Shown: positions 7,957 through 15,867 of the stretch, piece by piece
Layout: every line of letters begins with the position of its first letter
Numbering within the stretch: position 1 is the stretch's first letter
Assembly (NCBI RefSeq): GCF_032337115.1
Contig: NZ_JAVXZY010000001.1
Coordinates: forward strand, 62,001 to 126,000
Direction: 5' to 3'
Origin: Roseateles_C aquae
GTDB taxonomy: Bacteria; Pseudomonadota; Gammaproteobacteria; Burkholderiales; Burkholderiaceae_C
Length of the DNA: 64,000 nt
The notes under the pieces: generated by a model
Databases searched by the model: none
What the model was told of the DNA's origin: nothing
Seen by the model: only the letters and a program-made list of their open reading frames with translations
Translations under genes and position numbers: made by a program

Positions 7957-9429
7957 ATGAATGCTGAAGTCTGCGATGTTGCCGACCCTCTGAGCTATGA
8001 AGCCAATCTGGGTGCACTTCTGGGCCGCCACCCGGAACTGCAGATTGGCCGTGATGAGTACAACATCAACGTCACCGCCAACTTCGGCGAGCGACTGGAA
8101 GCTGCCGAACTGTTCGAGCGCTACAAGGCACACCCCGGCGCTGGCAAGCCGGCACACCTGTACTACCACTTCCCGCTGTGCGATTACATCTGCCACTTCT
8201 GCAATTACGTCAAGCAGCTGGCCTCGCCGACCTCGCGTGCCGAGCAACTGAACCGCTGGACCGATGCCTTGATCAAGGAGTCGTCGCTCTATGCCCGCGA
8301 CGTGCCCTGGACGACCAAAGCCTTGATTCAGTCCTTCTATATCGGTGGCGGCACCGCGGCGATTCTGACCCCCGAGCACCTGAAGCGGATTCTTGATCAT
8401 GTGCACGAGACCTTCTCGGTGACGCCCGACTGCGAGCTCAACGTCGAGGGCAATCCCGACAACTTCCACGAGTATGAGAAGGTGGCGGCGCTGACCAAGA
8501 TCGGCTTCAACAGATTCAGTGTCGGCGTTCAATCCTTCACGCCCGAGGTCAACAGCTTCACGAATCGTGGCCACTCGCCGGAGATGTCGGTTCAGGCCAT
8601 CATGAATCTGAAGGAAGTCGGCAAGCCCTTCAATGTGGACATGATGTTTGGCCTGCCGTACCAGACGCCGGACACCGTGTCGGATGACATCCGCACATTG
8701 GTGGAAATGCGCGTGCCGACCATCACCATCTATCGCCTGCGCAACGCTGACCGACAGTCGATGGGCATCGGCAATCGCGCGGCCTGGAACGTGCCCAAGA
8801 TCCGCAATCGCATCATTGAGCAGGACCTCTTCCCCAGTCTCGAAACCACCTACGAGATGCGTGAGCGTGCGGTCGGCCATTTGCTCAAGGCCGGCTATGA
8901 GCCCAGCCCCTGTGGCTGGTGGAGCCTGCCGGGCACCTACCCCGAAGGGAATATCCCTCGCGTCTCGCGCAACAAGTGGCAGCGCTTTGACACCATGCTG
9001 GCCTTCGGACCTGGCGCCTATGGCTGGCTTGCGGGCGCGAATCAGAGTGCCTTGCAGACGCACAACAGCTCAGACATCAACGGCTATCTGCACCATATGG
9101 AGAGCTCGGATCAGCCGCCGCTGGCCTATGGCCGGCTGCTGACTGGCAACCAGGCCGCGGCCACTGCACTTGGCTTCGCCTACAAGTCGCGCCAGCCAAT
9201 CGAGGTCGAGCGCTTCAAAAATGAGTACGGCGTTGATATCAGCCAGGACGAGCCCTACCGCAGCATCTTTGAAGAGCTGCAGAGCAAGGGCCTGATCAGA
9301 GCCACGCAGGGTGGCCGTGCCTATGTGCCTACGCTCAATGGCGAGGCGCTGCACGAGGAAATCATCTCGGTCTATCTGCACGACCGCATCGGTTCTTTCA
9401 CGACGGCGGTGTGCAACAAGGTCGGGTGA
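7957..9429 (+). CDS. HemN-like radical SAM protein
   Basis: A 490-residue member of the HemN-like radical SAM class. The 4Fe-4S motif CxxxCxxC is at C75, C79 and C82 (PLCDYICHFC); FYIGGGTAAIL follows, then ELNVEGNPD, RFSVGVQSF and, in the last 100 residues, a HemN-C winged-helix domain. The family includes coproporphyrinogen dehydrogenase, haem-degrading ChuW/HutW and natural-product enzymes that perform methyl transfer or cyclopropanation (Jaw5, C10P, NosN). Its place at the head of a biosynthetic operon with carrier-type and methylation genes argues against a haem role. GGAG lies 6 nt before the ATG. The reaction is unknown. Confidence 0.85.
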   Translation: MNAEVCDVADPLSYEANLGALLGRHPELQIGRDEYNINVTANFGERLEAAELFERYKAHPGAGKPAHLYYHFPLCDYICHFCNYVKQLASPTSRAEQLNRWTDALIKESSLYARDVPWTTKALIQSFYIGGGTAAILTPEHLKRILDHVHETFSVTPDCELNVEGNPDNFHEYEKVAALTKIGFNRFSVGVQSFTPEVNSFTNRGHSPEMSVQAIMNLKEVGKPFNVDMMFGLPYQTPDTVSDDIRTLVEMRVPTITIYRLRNADRQSMGIGNRAAWNVPKIRNRIIEQDLFPSLETTYEMRERAVGHLLKAGYEPSPCGWWSLPGTYPEGNIPRVSRNKWQRFDTMLAFGPGAYGWLAGANQSALQTHNSSDINGYLHHMESSDQPPLAYGRLLTGNQAAATALGFAYKSRQPIEVERFKNEYGVDISQDEPYRSIFEELQSKGLIRATQGGRAYVPTLNGEALHEEIISVYLHDRIGSFTTAVCNKVG

Positions 9430-9478
9430 GCGCCCAGGCCCAGGAGATGCCCCACCAACACCCTCCCGAGAGGCAGAG

Positions 9479-10279
9479 ATGGCTACGGTCCCGAGCAGAA
9501 TCCAACCTCACTCCAGCATCGCTGTGGCGCTGCGCATGCCCTTGGCGGGTCTTTGGATTGCCCTGCGCTTTGCTGTGGCGCCGCTACTCTGGCTGCGCTA
9601 TCGCAGCGGCAGCCGGATGGACTGGGCCTACGCCGTCGACACCTTCTTCAAGCGCCAGTTCTTTCCGCTGACCGAGGCCAGCGATGAGCTCGTTCGCGAT
9701 GACGTCAATGCGGCGCCACATGCGGTCTGCCGCCAGGTGGATGGGCCTGCTCCCGCTGGTGTCGGCGTGGGTTGGCCCGAGGTGGCGGGCAGGGCGCCCG
9801 ATCTCAAGCGGTTCGCCGCGGGCCGTCCGCTTCTACTGATCCTGTTCCGTGGCACCTGGTGCCCGTACTCGCGCTTGCATCTGACCGATCTGGCCACCGT
9901 CGCTGCCGAGCTTGAGTCGCTGGGCGTGGCCGTGCTGGCGGTGAGCGCCCGCGAGCAGTCGCGCTGGTGGCATGCCCACGGCGTGAAACTGCCGTTTGCG
10001 GTTGATCCTGACGGCGATCTGTTTCGCAGCATGCGGGTGCGCATCGAGCCCGGCTTCGCCCAGCGCGCCTGGGGCTTGCTATTGCCTCATGAGAGCGTCT
10101 TTCTCTTCAATGAGCGTGGCGAGCTGCTGGTCGCTGATGTACGCCGCCTGAACAGCACCAAGACCCGCCAGACCTTTCTGTCGTCGGCGCAGTGGCTGCA
10201 GTTCGCGCGCGGCCTCGCTAAGTCCAAGGCGGCAATGCTGCAATGCCGTGCGGCCCCGGCCGCTGAAGCATGCTCATGA
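9479..10279 (+). CDS. Membrane-anchored peroxiredoxin/redoxin-like protein
   Basis: A 266-residue protein with an N-terminal hydrophobic segment (about residues 14-40), then a thioredoxin-fold AhpC/TSA-like domain. The active-site segment RGTWCPYS has a single cysteine, C128, with Ser where a second Cys would be, so it would act as a one-Cys redoxin if catalytic. Later motifs VLAVSAREQ and FAVDPDGDLFRSMRV fit the fold. It could manage redox or sulfur chemistry for neighbouring enzymes such as the sulfur-carrier pair. It begins 49 nt after the radical SAM gene and overlaps the esterase gene by 10 nt. Confidence 0.72.
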   Translation: MATVPSRIQPHSSIAVALRMPLAGLWIALRFAVAPLLWLRYRSGSRMDWAYAVDTFFKRQFFPLTEASDELVRDDVNAAPHAVCRQVDGPAPAGVGVGWPEVAGRAPDLKRFAAGRPLLLILFRGTWCPYSRLHLTDLATVAAELESLGVAVLAVSAREQSRWWHAHGVKLPFAVDPDGDLFRSMRVRIEPGFAQRAWGLLLPHESVFLFNERGELLVADVRRLNSTKTRQTFLSSAQWLQFARGLAKSKAAMLQCRAAPAAEACS

Positions 10280-11322
10280 GCAGCCTTGCCGTCTATGCCA
10301 TTGCACTGGGCACGGCAACGCTGCTCGCCTGGCGTCTGCTACGGCAGCGGGCCTGGCAGCGCAGCGGAGTTCAGAACGCGACGCTGATGGTCGGCGGCAC
10401 GCTTCGACGCTTCGACTACTTTGTGCCGCAGCGACTTGCTCCGGGCGCAGCGATGCTGCTTGTGTTTCATGGCGGATCGGGCAGCCCTGCCCAAATTCGT
10501 CGTTTCACCGACCGCGGCTTTGAGGCCATCGCCCAGCAGGACGGCGCCATCGTTGTCTATCCGGCAGGCGTGGGCGGCAACTGGAACAGCTGCCAGAAGG
10601 GGCGCAAAAACGTCGCGACGCAGCGCAATGTGGACGAACTGGGTTTTGTCCAGGCCATGGTGGACTGGTTTGCCGCCCAGCATCAGATTGACACGAAGCG
10701 CGTCTATGCCTTTGGCTATAGCAATGGTGGCCATCTATGCTTCCGGCTGGCGCAGGCACTGCCGGAGCGGCTTGCCGGCGTTGTCGCAGTAGCTGCCAAT
10801 CGGCCGGCGGCGTCGGATTCCAAATGCCCGATGCTGCCCGTGAGCGTGCCGGTGTTGATCATCAATGGCACGGCTGACCCGATCAATCCCTTTGGCGGCG
10901 GCGAGTTGTCCCCGTATGGATTGCGCCGGCTCGGCCCGGTGCTTTCAGCACTCGAGACCGCGGCCTCATTCGCACCGGCCGGCTCATTGTTGCGCCGTTC
11001 CGGCAGGGCGCAAGCCAGGGCGGACTGGGTCGAACGCTATGCCTGGCAACTTGGCGGGCGAGACCAGGTCGTTCTTCTGCTGGTGCATGGTGGCGGGCAC
11101 ACGATTCCGCAGCCGCTGTGCAAGCAGCCCTGGGTGTTTGGCCGCACCAGCACCGCCATCGATGCCATGGCGGAGAGCTGGAAATTCTTCAAGGGTCTGC
11201 CGGCGCGGCGCGTTGCAGGTCACGTGAATGCAAGGCCTGCCAGTAACGGTGGGCGTGACGAAGCCGCAATGCCCACACGCCCAGCGGCGGTCGCCGCTGT
11301 TCAAGCCGGCGCACAGCCATGA
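10270..11322 (+). CDS. PHB-depolymerase/feruloyl-esterase-like alpha/beta hydrolase
   Basis: A 350-residue serine hydrolase of the LpqC/PHB-depolymerase type. After an N-terminal hydrophobic anchor (residues 5-25) come the oxyanion segment LLVFHGGSGS, the nucleophile elbow GYSNGGH (S151), VLIINGTADPINPFGG carrying the likely acid Asp, and LLVHGGGHTIP carrying the catalytic His. A probable role is hydrolysis of an ester or thioester outside or at the membrane, perhaps product release or maturation. The gene overlaps its neighbours on both sides (10 nt and 4 nt), so it belongs to the operon. Confidence 0.8.
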   Translation: MLMSSLAVYAIALGTATLLAWRLLRQRAWQRSGVQNATLMVGGTLRRFDYFVPQRLAPGAAMLLVFHGGSGSPAQIRRFTDRGFEAIAQQDGAIVVYPAGVGGNWNSCQKGRKNVATQRNVDELGFVQAMVDWFAAQHQIDTKRVYAFGYSNGGHLCFRLAQALPERLAGVVAVAANRPAASDSKCPMLPVSVPVLIINGTADPINPFGGGELSPYGLRRLGPVLSALETAASFAPAGSLLRRSGRAQARADWVERYAWQLGGRDQVVLLLVHGGGHTIPQPLCKQPWVFGRTSTAIDAMAESWKFFKGLPARRVAGHVNARPASNGGRDEAAMPTRPAAVAAVQAGAQP

Positions 11323-12461
11323 CGGAGTCAGTGATGTTGTCCAACACCGAGATCAAGCGCTACAGCCGGCATCTCATCATGCCGGAGATCGGGCGGGCCG
11401 GGCAGGAGAAGCTCAAGGCCGCCAGCGTGCTGTGCGTGGGTACCGGCGGGCTGGGTTCACCACTGGCACTGTACCTGGCTGCCGCCGGTGTCGGTCGCAT
11501 CGGCCTGGTCGACGCGGATGTCGTTGACGTCAGCAATCTGCAGCGCCAGATCCTGCATCGAAGCGCCGATGTGGGCCGCGCCAAGGTGGAGTCGGCGAAA
11601 GAGAAGCTGCTGGCACTGAATCCCGAGATCGAGGTGCAAACACACGCCGAAATGCTCAATGCCGACAACGCGATGGCACTGTTGAGCGCCTACGACATCG
11701 TCGCCGATGGCAGCGACAACTTTGCGACCCGCTACCTGACCAATGACGCCTGCGTGCTGCTGGGCAAGCCCAATGTTCATGCCAGCGTCTTTCGCTTTGA
11801 AGGCCAGGCCTCGGTCTTCGATGCACGACACGGCCCCTGCTATCGCTGCCTCTATGCCACGCCGCCAAATCCAGGCGAGGTGCCGAATTGCGCGGAAGGC
11901 GGCGTGCTGGGCGTGTTGCCCGGTCTGCTGGGCGTGATCCAGGCCACCGAGGTGCTCAAGCTGATCACGGGGTTGGGCCGGCCGCTGATTGGGCGCATGA
12001 TGACCGTCGATGCCTTGCAGATGCAGACACGCGAATTGCAGCTGGCCCGCGATCCCGACTGCCCGGTCTGCGGCAGCCGCGCCAGCATCAAGGACCTGAG
12101 CCAGCATCGCCAGCAGTCGCTTGCCTGTGAGCCGGCACCGGTGCCGGAAATTGCAGCGATGGAGCTCAAGCAGCTGCTGGACAGCGCCGCCCGCCCGCTG
12201 ATGCTGCTGGACGTTCGTGATCCAGCCGAGTGGGACATCTGCCGCATCGATGGCGCCAAGCACATCCCGCTGAATCTGCTGCCTGATCGCCTCGATGAGG
12301 TCGACCCCAGCGCAGACATCATCGTCTATTGCCTGCTTGGCGGGCGCAGCCGCAAGGCCGCCGCGCAGCTGCAGCAAGCGGGCTTCAAGAACGTCAAGAG
12401 CCTGAGCGGCGGCATACGCGCCTGGGCCGATGCCGTCGATCTCGCCATTCCCATCTATTGA
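11319..12461 (+). CDS. MoeB/ThiF-like E1 adenylyltransferase with C-terminal rhodanese domain
   Basis: A 380-residue MoeZ-type protein. Residues 1-260 form the E1 domain: nucleotide loop GTGGLGSPLA, VDADVVDVSNLQRQ, zinc cysteines C174/C177 and C248/C251, and the conserved C191 in NCAEGG. Residues ~280-380 form a rhodanese domain with active loop CLLGGRS (C338). Such proteins adenylate the C-terminal Gly-Gly of a MoaD/ThiS-like carrier and convert it to a thiocarboxylate. A matching carrier is encoded in the same operon at 16760-17026. Its presence among tailoring genes suggests sulfur incorporation into a metabolite rather than cofactor synthesis. An ATG at 11334 is an alternative start. Confidence 0.92.
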   Translation: MTESVMLSNTEIKRYSRHLIMPEIGRAGQEKLKAASVLCVGTGGLGSPLALYLAAAGVGRIGLVDADVVDVSNLQRQILHRSADVGRAKVESAKEKLLALNPEIEVQTHAEMLNADNAMALLSAYDIVADGSDNFATRYLTNDACVLLGKPNVHASVFRFEGQASVFDARHGPCYRCLYATPPNPGEVPNCAEGGVLGVLPGLLGVIQATEVLKLITGLGRPLIGRMMTVDALQMQTRELQLARDPDCPVCGSRASIKDLSQHRQQSLACEPAPVPEIAAMELKQLLDSAARPLMLLDVRDPAEWDICRIDGAKHIPLNLLPDRLDEVDPSADIIVYCLLGGRSRKAAAQLQQAGFKNVKSLSGGIRAWADAVDLAIPIY

Positions 12462-12504
12462 GCCGCGCGGCGCATGACATCCTGACCCGCAGCGAGGACA
12501 ACTC

Positions 12505-14016
12505 TTGAGCACACGCATGGAATCCAGCGCGAATCAAGCCCTGCATGGCGCGGCGCCCCTGGCAGCGCCCGATGGCCGCAGCAGCTTTCGCGCCAGCTAT
12601 CTGGCCCTGATGGTCGTCATCGCGCTGGGCACCCTGGATCAAAGCATTGTCGCCACTGCCTTGCCGCGCATCATGGCCGAGTTCGGCGGCATCGCGACGA
12701 GCTCCTGGGTGGTCACGGCCTACGTGCTGGCGTCGACCGCGGCCATGCCGCTGTACGGCAAGCTGGGCGACCAGTACGGACGCAAGGCAATGATCTGCGT
12801 GGCCGTGATCACCTTCATCATCGGCTCGCTGCTGTGCGGCATGTCTACCGGCCTGATTGAGTTGGTGATGGCTCGGGTGCTGCAGGGCCTGGGCGCCGGT
12901 GGCTTCATGCCTTTGGCACAGGCCATCATCGCCGACCTGATCCCGGCCAAGCAGCGCGGTCGCAAGCAAGGCGCCATCGCTGCGGTCTATGCGCTGACCA
13001 GTGTGGCCGGCCCTATCGTCGGCGGCGGCATTACCGAAGCGCTGTCTTGGCACTGGATCTTCTATGTCAATCTGCCCGTCGGTGGGGCAGCACTGTTCGT
13101 TTTGCTGACCCGCTTGCACAGCGTGCGGCCGATTGGCCAGCAGAAGATCGACTACCTGGGCGCGATGATGCTGACGGCAACAGTCAGCGCCATCCTGCTG
13201 CTGCTGTCCATGGGCGGCAGCAGCCTGCCCTGGGACTCGGCCGAGTGCCTGGCCCTGGCTGGCACTGGACTCGTGCTGCTGGGCCTGCTGGGAGCTCATC
13301 TGCGGCGTACCGCGATGCCTATCCTGCCACTGAGCCTGTTCGACAACCGGCTTTTCAATATCGCCAGCGTCGTCATGGGCCTGACCTTCATGGGCCTGTT
13401 CGGCGCCACCATCTTCCTGCCCATGTACTCGCAAGTCGTGGTCGGAGACGATCCGACTCGCTCCGGACTCTTGATGGTGCCCTTGATGCTCGGCGCGGTG
13501 ATCGGCTCACTGCTCAGCGGCCGCATCCTGACGCGCAGCGAGCGCTACAAGCCAACGCAGAAGCTTGGCCTGGCCATGGCTTGCGTCGCCTTTGCCTTGC
13601 TGGCCTGGGCGGTGATGCAAGCGCAGCGCGAGGCCGTGATCACGCCCATTGTGCTGACCCTGGGCATCGGTCTGGGTCTGGTCATGCCCAACATGACGGT
13701 CGCCGTGCAGAACGCCTTGCCCTTTGAGCTTCGCGGTGTGGGGACAGCGATGCTGACCTTCTTCCGTTCACTCGGTGGCCTGATCGGCGTGGCCGCCTCC
13801 GGTGCCTTTGTGGCCAGCCAGGTCGATACCCTGCAGGCGCAGGGCACGCTGGTCGCGCAAGCCTATCGCAGCGCCATTGCCGGCACCTTTGCCGTTGGCG
13901 CCGCCGTGCTGGCCCTGGCCTTTCTGGTCCTGCTCTTGCTGCCGGAGTTGCCCCTGCAGGACCCGGGGCATGAGCAGGCCGGCGACGTCAAACGGCCGGC
14001 TGGGGAGGGTGCATGA
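12505..14016 (+). CDS. MFS drug exporter, DHA2 (14-TM) family
   Basis: A 503-residue EmrB/QacA-type transporter with about 14 hydrophobic helices. Motif A-like YGKLGDQYGRKAM follows TM2, the LDQSIVATALPRI motif is in TM1, and GPIVGGGI (antiporter motif C) is in TM5. It would export the product of the operon by proton antiport. The TTG start at 12505 has GAGG 7 nt upstream; an in-frame ATG at 12517 is the alternative. Its stop overlaps the ATG of a small ORF that leads into the methyltransferase gene. Confidence 0.93.
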   Translation: MSTRMESSANQALHGAAPLAAPDGRSSFRASYLALMVVIALGTLDQSIVATALPRIMAEFGGIATSSWVVTAYVLASTAAMPLYGKLGDQYGRKAMICVAVITFIIGSLLCGMSTGLIELVMARVLQGLGAGGFMPLAQAIIADLIPAKQRGRKQGAIAAVYALTSVAGPIVGGGITEALSWHWIFYVNLPVGGAALFVLLTRLHSVRPIGQQKIDYLGAMMLTATVSAILLLLSMGGSSLPWDSAECLALAGTGLVLLGLLGAHLRRTAMPILPLSLFDNRLFNIASVVMGLTFMGLFGATIFLPMYSQVVVGDDPTRSGLLMVPLMLGAVIGSLLSGRILTRSERYKPTQKLGLAMACVAFALLAWAVMQAQREAVITPIVLTLGIGLGLVMPNMTVAVQNALPFELRGVGTAMLTFFRSLGGLIGVAASGAFVASQVDTLQAQGTLVAQAYRSAIAGTFAVGAAVLALAFLVLLLLPELPLQDPGHEQAGDVKRPAGEGA

Positions 14017-14168
14017 GCTTGAGCCAAGCGCGCACGCGCGGCGCGGCGCGGGACGACAGCCAGCAGTTGAATACCAAGCCATCACCGGCATGGCCGGCGC
14101 CCTTTGCGGCGCGGCGATGCCCTCACCAACGGGCGCGCGCCCACACCAGCAAGGAAACAGCCCCATGA
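14013..14168 (+). CDS. Possible 51-residue small protein coupled at both ends
   Basis: The ATG at 14013 overlaps the exporter stop (ATGA) and has GGGAGGG 4 nt upstream. The TGA at 14166-14168 overlaps the methyltransferase ATG (14165). The 51-codon frame therefore fits the gap exactly with 4-nt overlaps on both sides. The product is basic, rich in Arg, Ala, Pro and Gln, with a single Cys and no hydrophobic helix. I know no family. It may be a real small protein or only a coupling leader that carries ribosomes from one gene to the next. Confidence 0.35.
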   Translation: MSLSQARTRGAARDDSQQLNTKPSPAWPAPFAARRCPHQRARAHTSKETAP

Positions 14169-14932
14169 CCGCCGCCAGCGCGAGATTCGATGCCATTGCC
14201 GACAACTACGCCAAGAGCGAAGTGCATGAGACCAGCCCCTCGCTGAGCATGTTGCGCAAGCTGGGCGAAGGCCGTGACGACCTGGACGTCTGTGACGTCG
14301 CCTGTGGCGCCGGGCATTCCGCTTTCGCGTTGCTGGGCCACGCCAAAGCCATGTACGGCGTCGATCCTTCGCCGAATATGTTGAAGAACTTCGTCGCACT
14401 GGGGCAAGCGCGCAATGCGCCGGTACATCCGGTCGAGGCCTTCGCGGAAGCCATCCCGCTGCCCGACCAAAGCATGGACCTGGTGGTGTGCCGGCTGGCC
14501 GCCCATCATTTCACCGATATCGGTCGCGCACTGGCCGAATTCCGCCGCATCGTACGCAAAGGCGGTAGCGTGGTGATCATCGATCTGCACGGCGATGACG
14601 ATGCCGACTGCGATGGCTTGAATCATCAGCTCGAGGTCCTGCACGATCCGACCCATATTCGCAGCTACACCGTCTCCCGCTGGCGCGAGCTGTTGGAAGC
14701 GGCCGGGCTGCAGATCGTCGAGCTGCAGCGCGATCTGACCGAACGGCCGGGCGGGGTGCCGCTGCAGCGCTGGTGCGAGATTGCCAGTTCCGGTGATGCG
14801 GCGCATGCCGCGATGGTGGCTTTGCTAGTCAATACACCGGCCCCGATGCTGGAATCGATCGGCATCGGCCGGCGTGATGGCGGCTACACCGTGCCGGTAC
14901 GCACCTGCTTCATTCACGCGCAAGCCAGCTGA
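14165..14932 (+). CDS. SAM-dependent class I methyltransferase (UbiE/Methyltransf_11 type)
   Basis: A 255-residue methyltransferase. SAM motif I is VCDVACGAGHSAFAL (residues ~40-54), followed by the acidic end of strand 2 (YGVDPSPNML) and motif IV MDLVVCRLAAHHFTDI. It resembles UbiE/COQ5-like C- or O-methyltransferases of small molecules. AAGGA lies about 10 nt before the ATG, and the start overlaps the preceding 51-codon frame. Within this operon it is a probable tailoring enzyme; the acceptor cannot be deduced. Confidence 0.88.
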   Translation: MTAASARFDAIADNYAKSEVHETSPSLSMLRKLGEGRDDLDVCDVACGAGHSAFALLGHAKAMYGVDPSPNMLKNFVALGQARNAPVHPVEAFAEAIPLPDQSMDLVVCRLAAHHFTDIGRALAEFRRIVRKGGSVVIIDLHGDDDADCDGLNHQLEVLHDPTHIRSYTVSRWRELLEAAGLQIVELQRDLTERPGGVPLQRWCEIASSGDAAHAAMVALLVNTPAPMLESIGIGRRDGGYTVPVRTCFIHAQAS

Positions 14933-14948
14933 GCAGGGCGGCTCTGCG

Positions 14949-15296
14949 ATGCCGACGATACATATCCTGCATCCCTATGACGGCGAGCAGGTGGCGACCA
15001 TCTTGCAAACCGTTTGCGCCAATGTCAGCGCGGTGGCCGGACTGCCGATCGACAAGGTCTGGGCCTTCTGGCACCCGGTTAACCTGGCCATGGCGCGGCG
15101 CCCGGATTGGCATGCGGGCCAGCAGTGCGGCCCCATGGTGCGCATGTTCTGCCGCCGCAGCCATCCGCAGGACAAGGTGCACCTCATCATGGAGCGCTTG
15201 CGAGAAACCCTGGCCACAGCGCTGGAGTGCGGCGTCTCATCGGTTTTTATTCAAGTGATACGCGTCAACGACGAAGAGGTTTTCAATGTCAGCTAA
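14949..15296 (+). CDS. Tautomerase-superfamily-like small protein (Pro1)
   Basis: A 115-residue protein whose ATG is followed directly by Pro, giving an N-terminal proline after Met removal. Beta-strand PTIHIL, a long helix (EQVATILQTVCANVSAVAG), and a late strand SVFIQVIRVNDEEVFNV resemble the beta-alpha-beta unit of 4-oxalocrotonate tautomerase or MIF relatives, in which Pro1 is the catalytic base. The match is by fold pattern, not strong sequence identity. The gene starts 16 nt after the methyltransferase gene and its 3' end overlaps the TsaA-like gene by 11 nt. Confidence 0.55.
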   Translation: MPTIHILHPYDGEQVATILQTVCANVSAVAGLPIDKVWAFWHPVNLAMARRPDWHAGQQCGPMVRMFCRRSHPQDKVHLIMERLRETLATALECGVSSVFIQVIRVNDEEVFNVS

Positions 15297-15759
15297 ACAG
15301 ATTTCCATGAGCCCCATCGGCTATGTCTCGTCGCCACGGGTGGACCTGACGGACGACAACTGGGGCAGCGTCGAGGCCACCATCACCATCGATGCGCCCG
15401 AGCTTTCGGCGGAATCCCTGAAGGGACTGGAAACCTTCAGCCATATCGAGGTGATCTATCACCTGCATCGTGTGCCGCCGGAAGAGATCGAGCGCGGCGC
15501 GCGCCATCCGCGTGGCCGCAGTGACTGGCCGCTGGTCGGCATCCTGGCCCAGCGCGCCAAGGCGCGGCCCAACCTGATCGGCCTCACGCGTTGCCGCGTA
15601 CTTCAGGTGGAAGGCCGCACCCTGCGTGTGCGCGGTCTTGATGCCATCAATGGCACGCCGGTGCTCGACATCAAGCCCTATCTGGCCGAGTTTGGCCCGA
15701 TTGGTGAGGTGGTGCAGCCGGCCTGGAGCCATGAGGTGATGAAGGACTACTTCAAGTAA
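15286..15759 (+). CDS. TsaA/TrmO-like domain protein
   Basis: A 157-residue protein made of one TsaA (YaeB/VirR) beta-barrel domain: MSPIGYVSSPR at the start, ETFSHIEVIYHLHRV, HPRGRSDWPLVGILAQRAKARPN, LTRCRVLQVEG and LDAINGTPVLDIKPYL. E. coli TrmO uses this domain to N-methylate t6A37 in tRNA with SAM, but that enzyme is larger (~235 residues with a C-terminal extension). A lone short domain inside a biosynthetic operon may instead methylate a small molecule. The domain assignment is secure; the substrate is not. Confidence 0.8.
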   Translation: MSAKQISMSPIGYVSSPRVDLTDDNWGSVEATITIDAPELSAESLKGLETFSHIEVIYHLHRVPPEEIERGARHPRGRSDWPLVGILAQRAKARPNLIGLTRCRVLQVEGRTLRVRGLDAINGTPVLDIKPYLAEFGPIGEVVQPAWSHEVMKDYFK

Positions 15760-15778
15760 GCAGGCCGGGCGCTGCTTG

Positions 15779-15794
15779 CGAGGCGGCCGCCTCG
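15779..15794. repeat. 16-bp perfect palindrome inside the operon
   Basis: CGAGGCGGCCGCCTCG lies in the largest gap within the operon (108 nt, between the TsaA-like and ferritin-like genes). In RNA it could form a very GC-rich hairpin with a 4-nt loop, but no T-run follows. It might slow transcription or stabilise a processed mRNA end. Confidence 0.4.
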
Positions 15795-15867
15795 TCAGCG
15801 TCCCGCCAGCGCCTTGCCTGGCCTCGTCAACAGCCCAAGCCTTCGCCTCTCTCATACAGCAGCGCTC

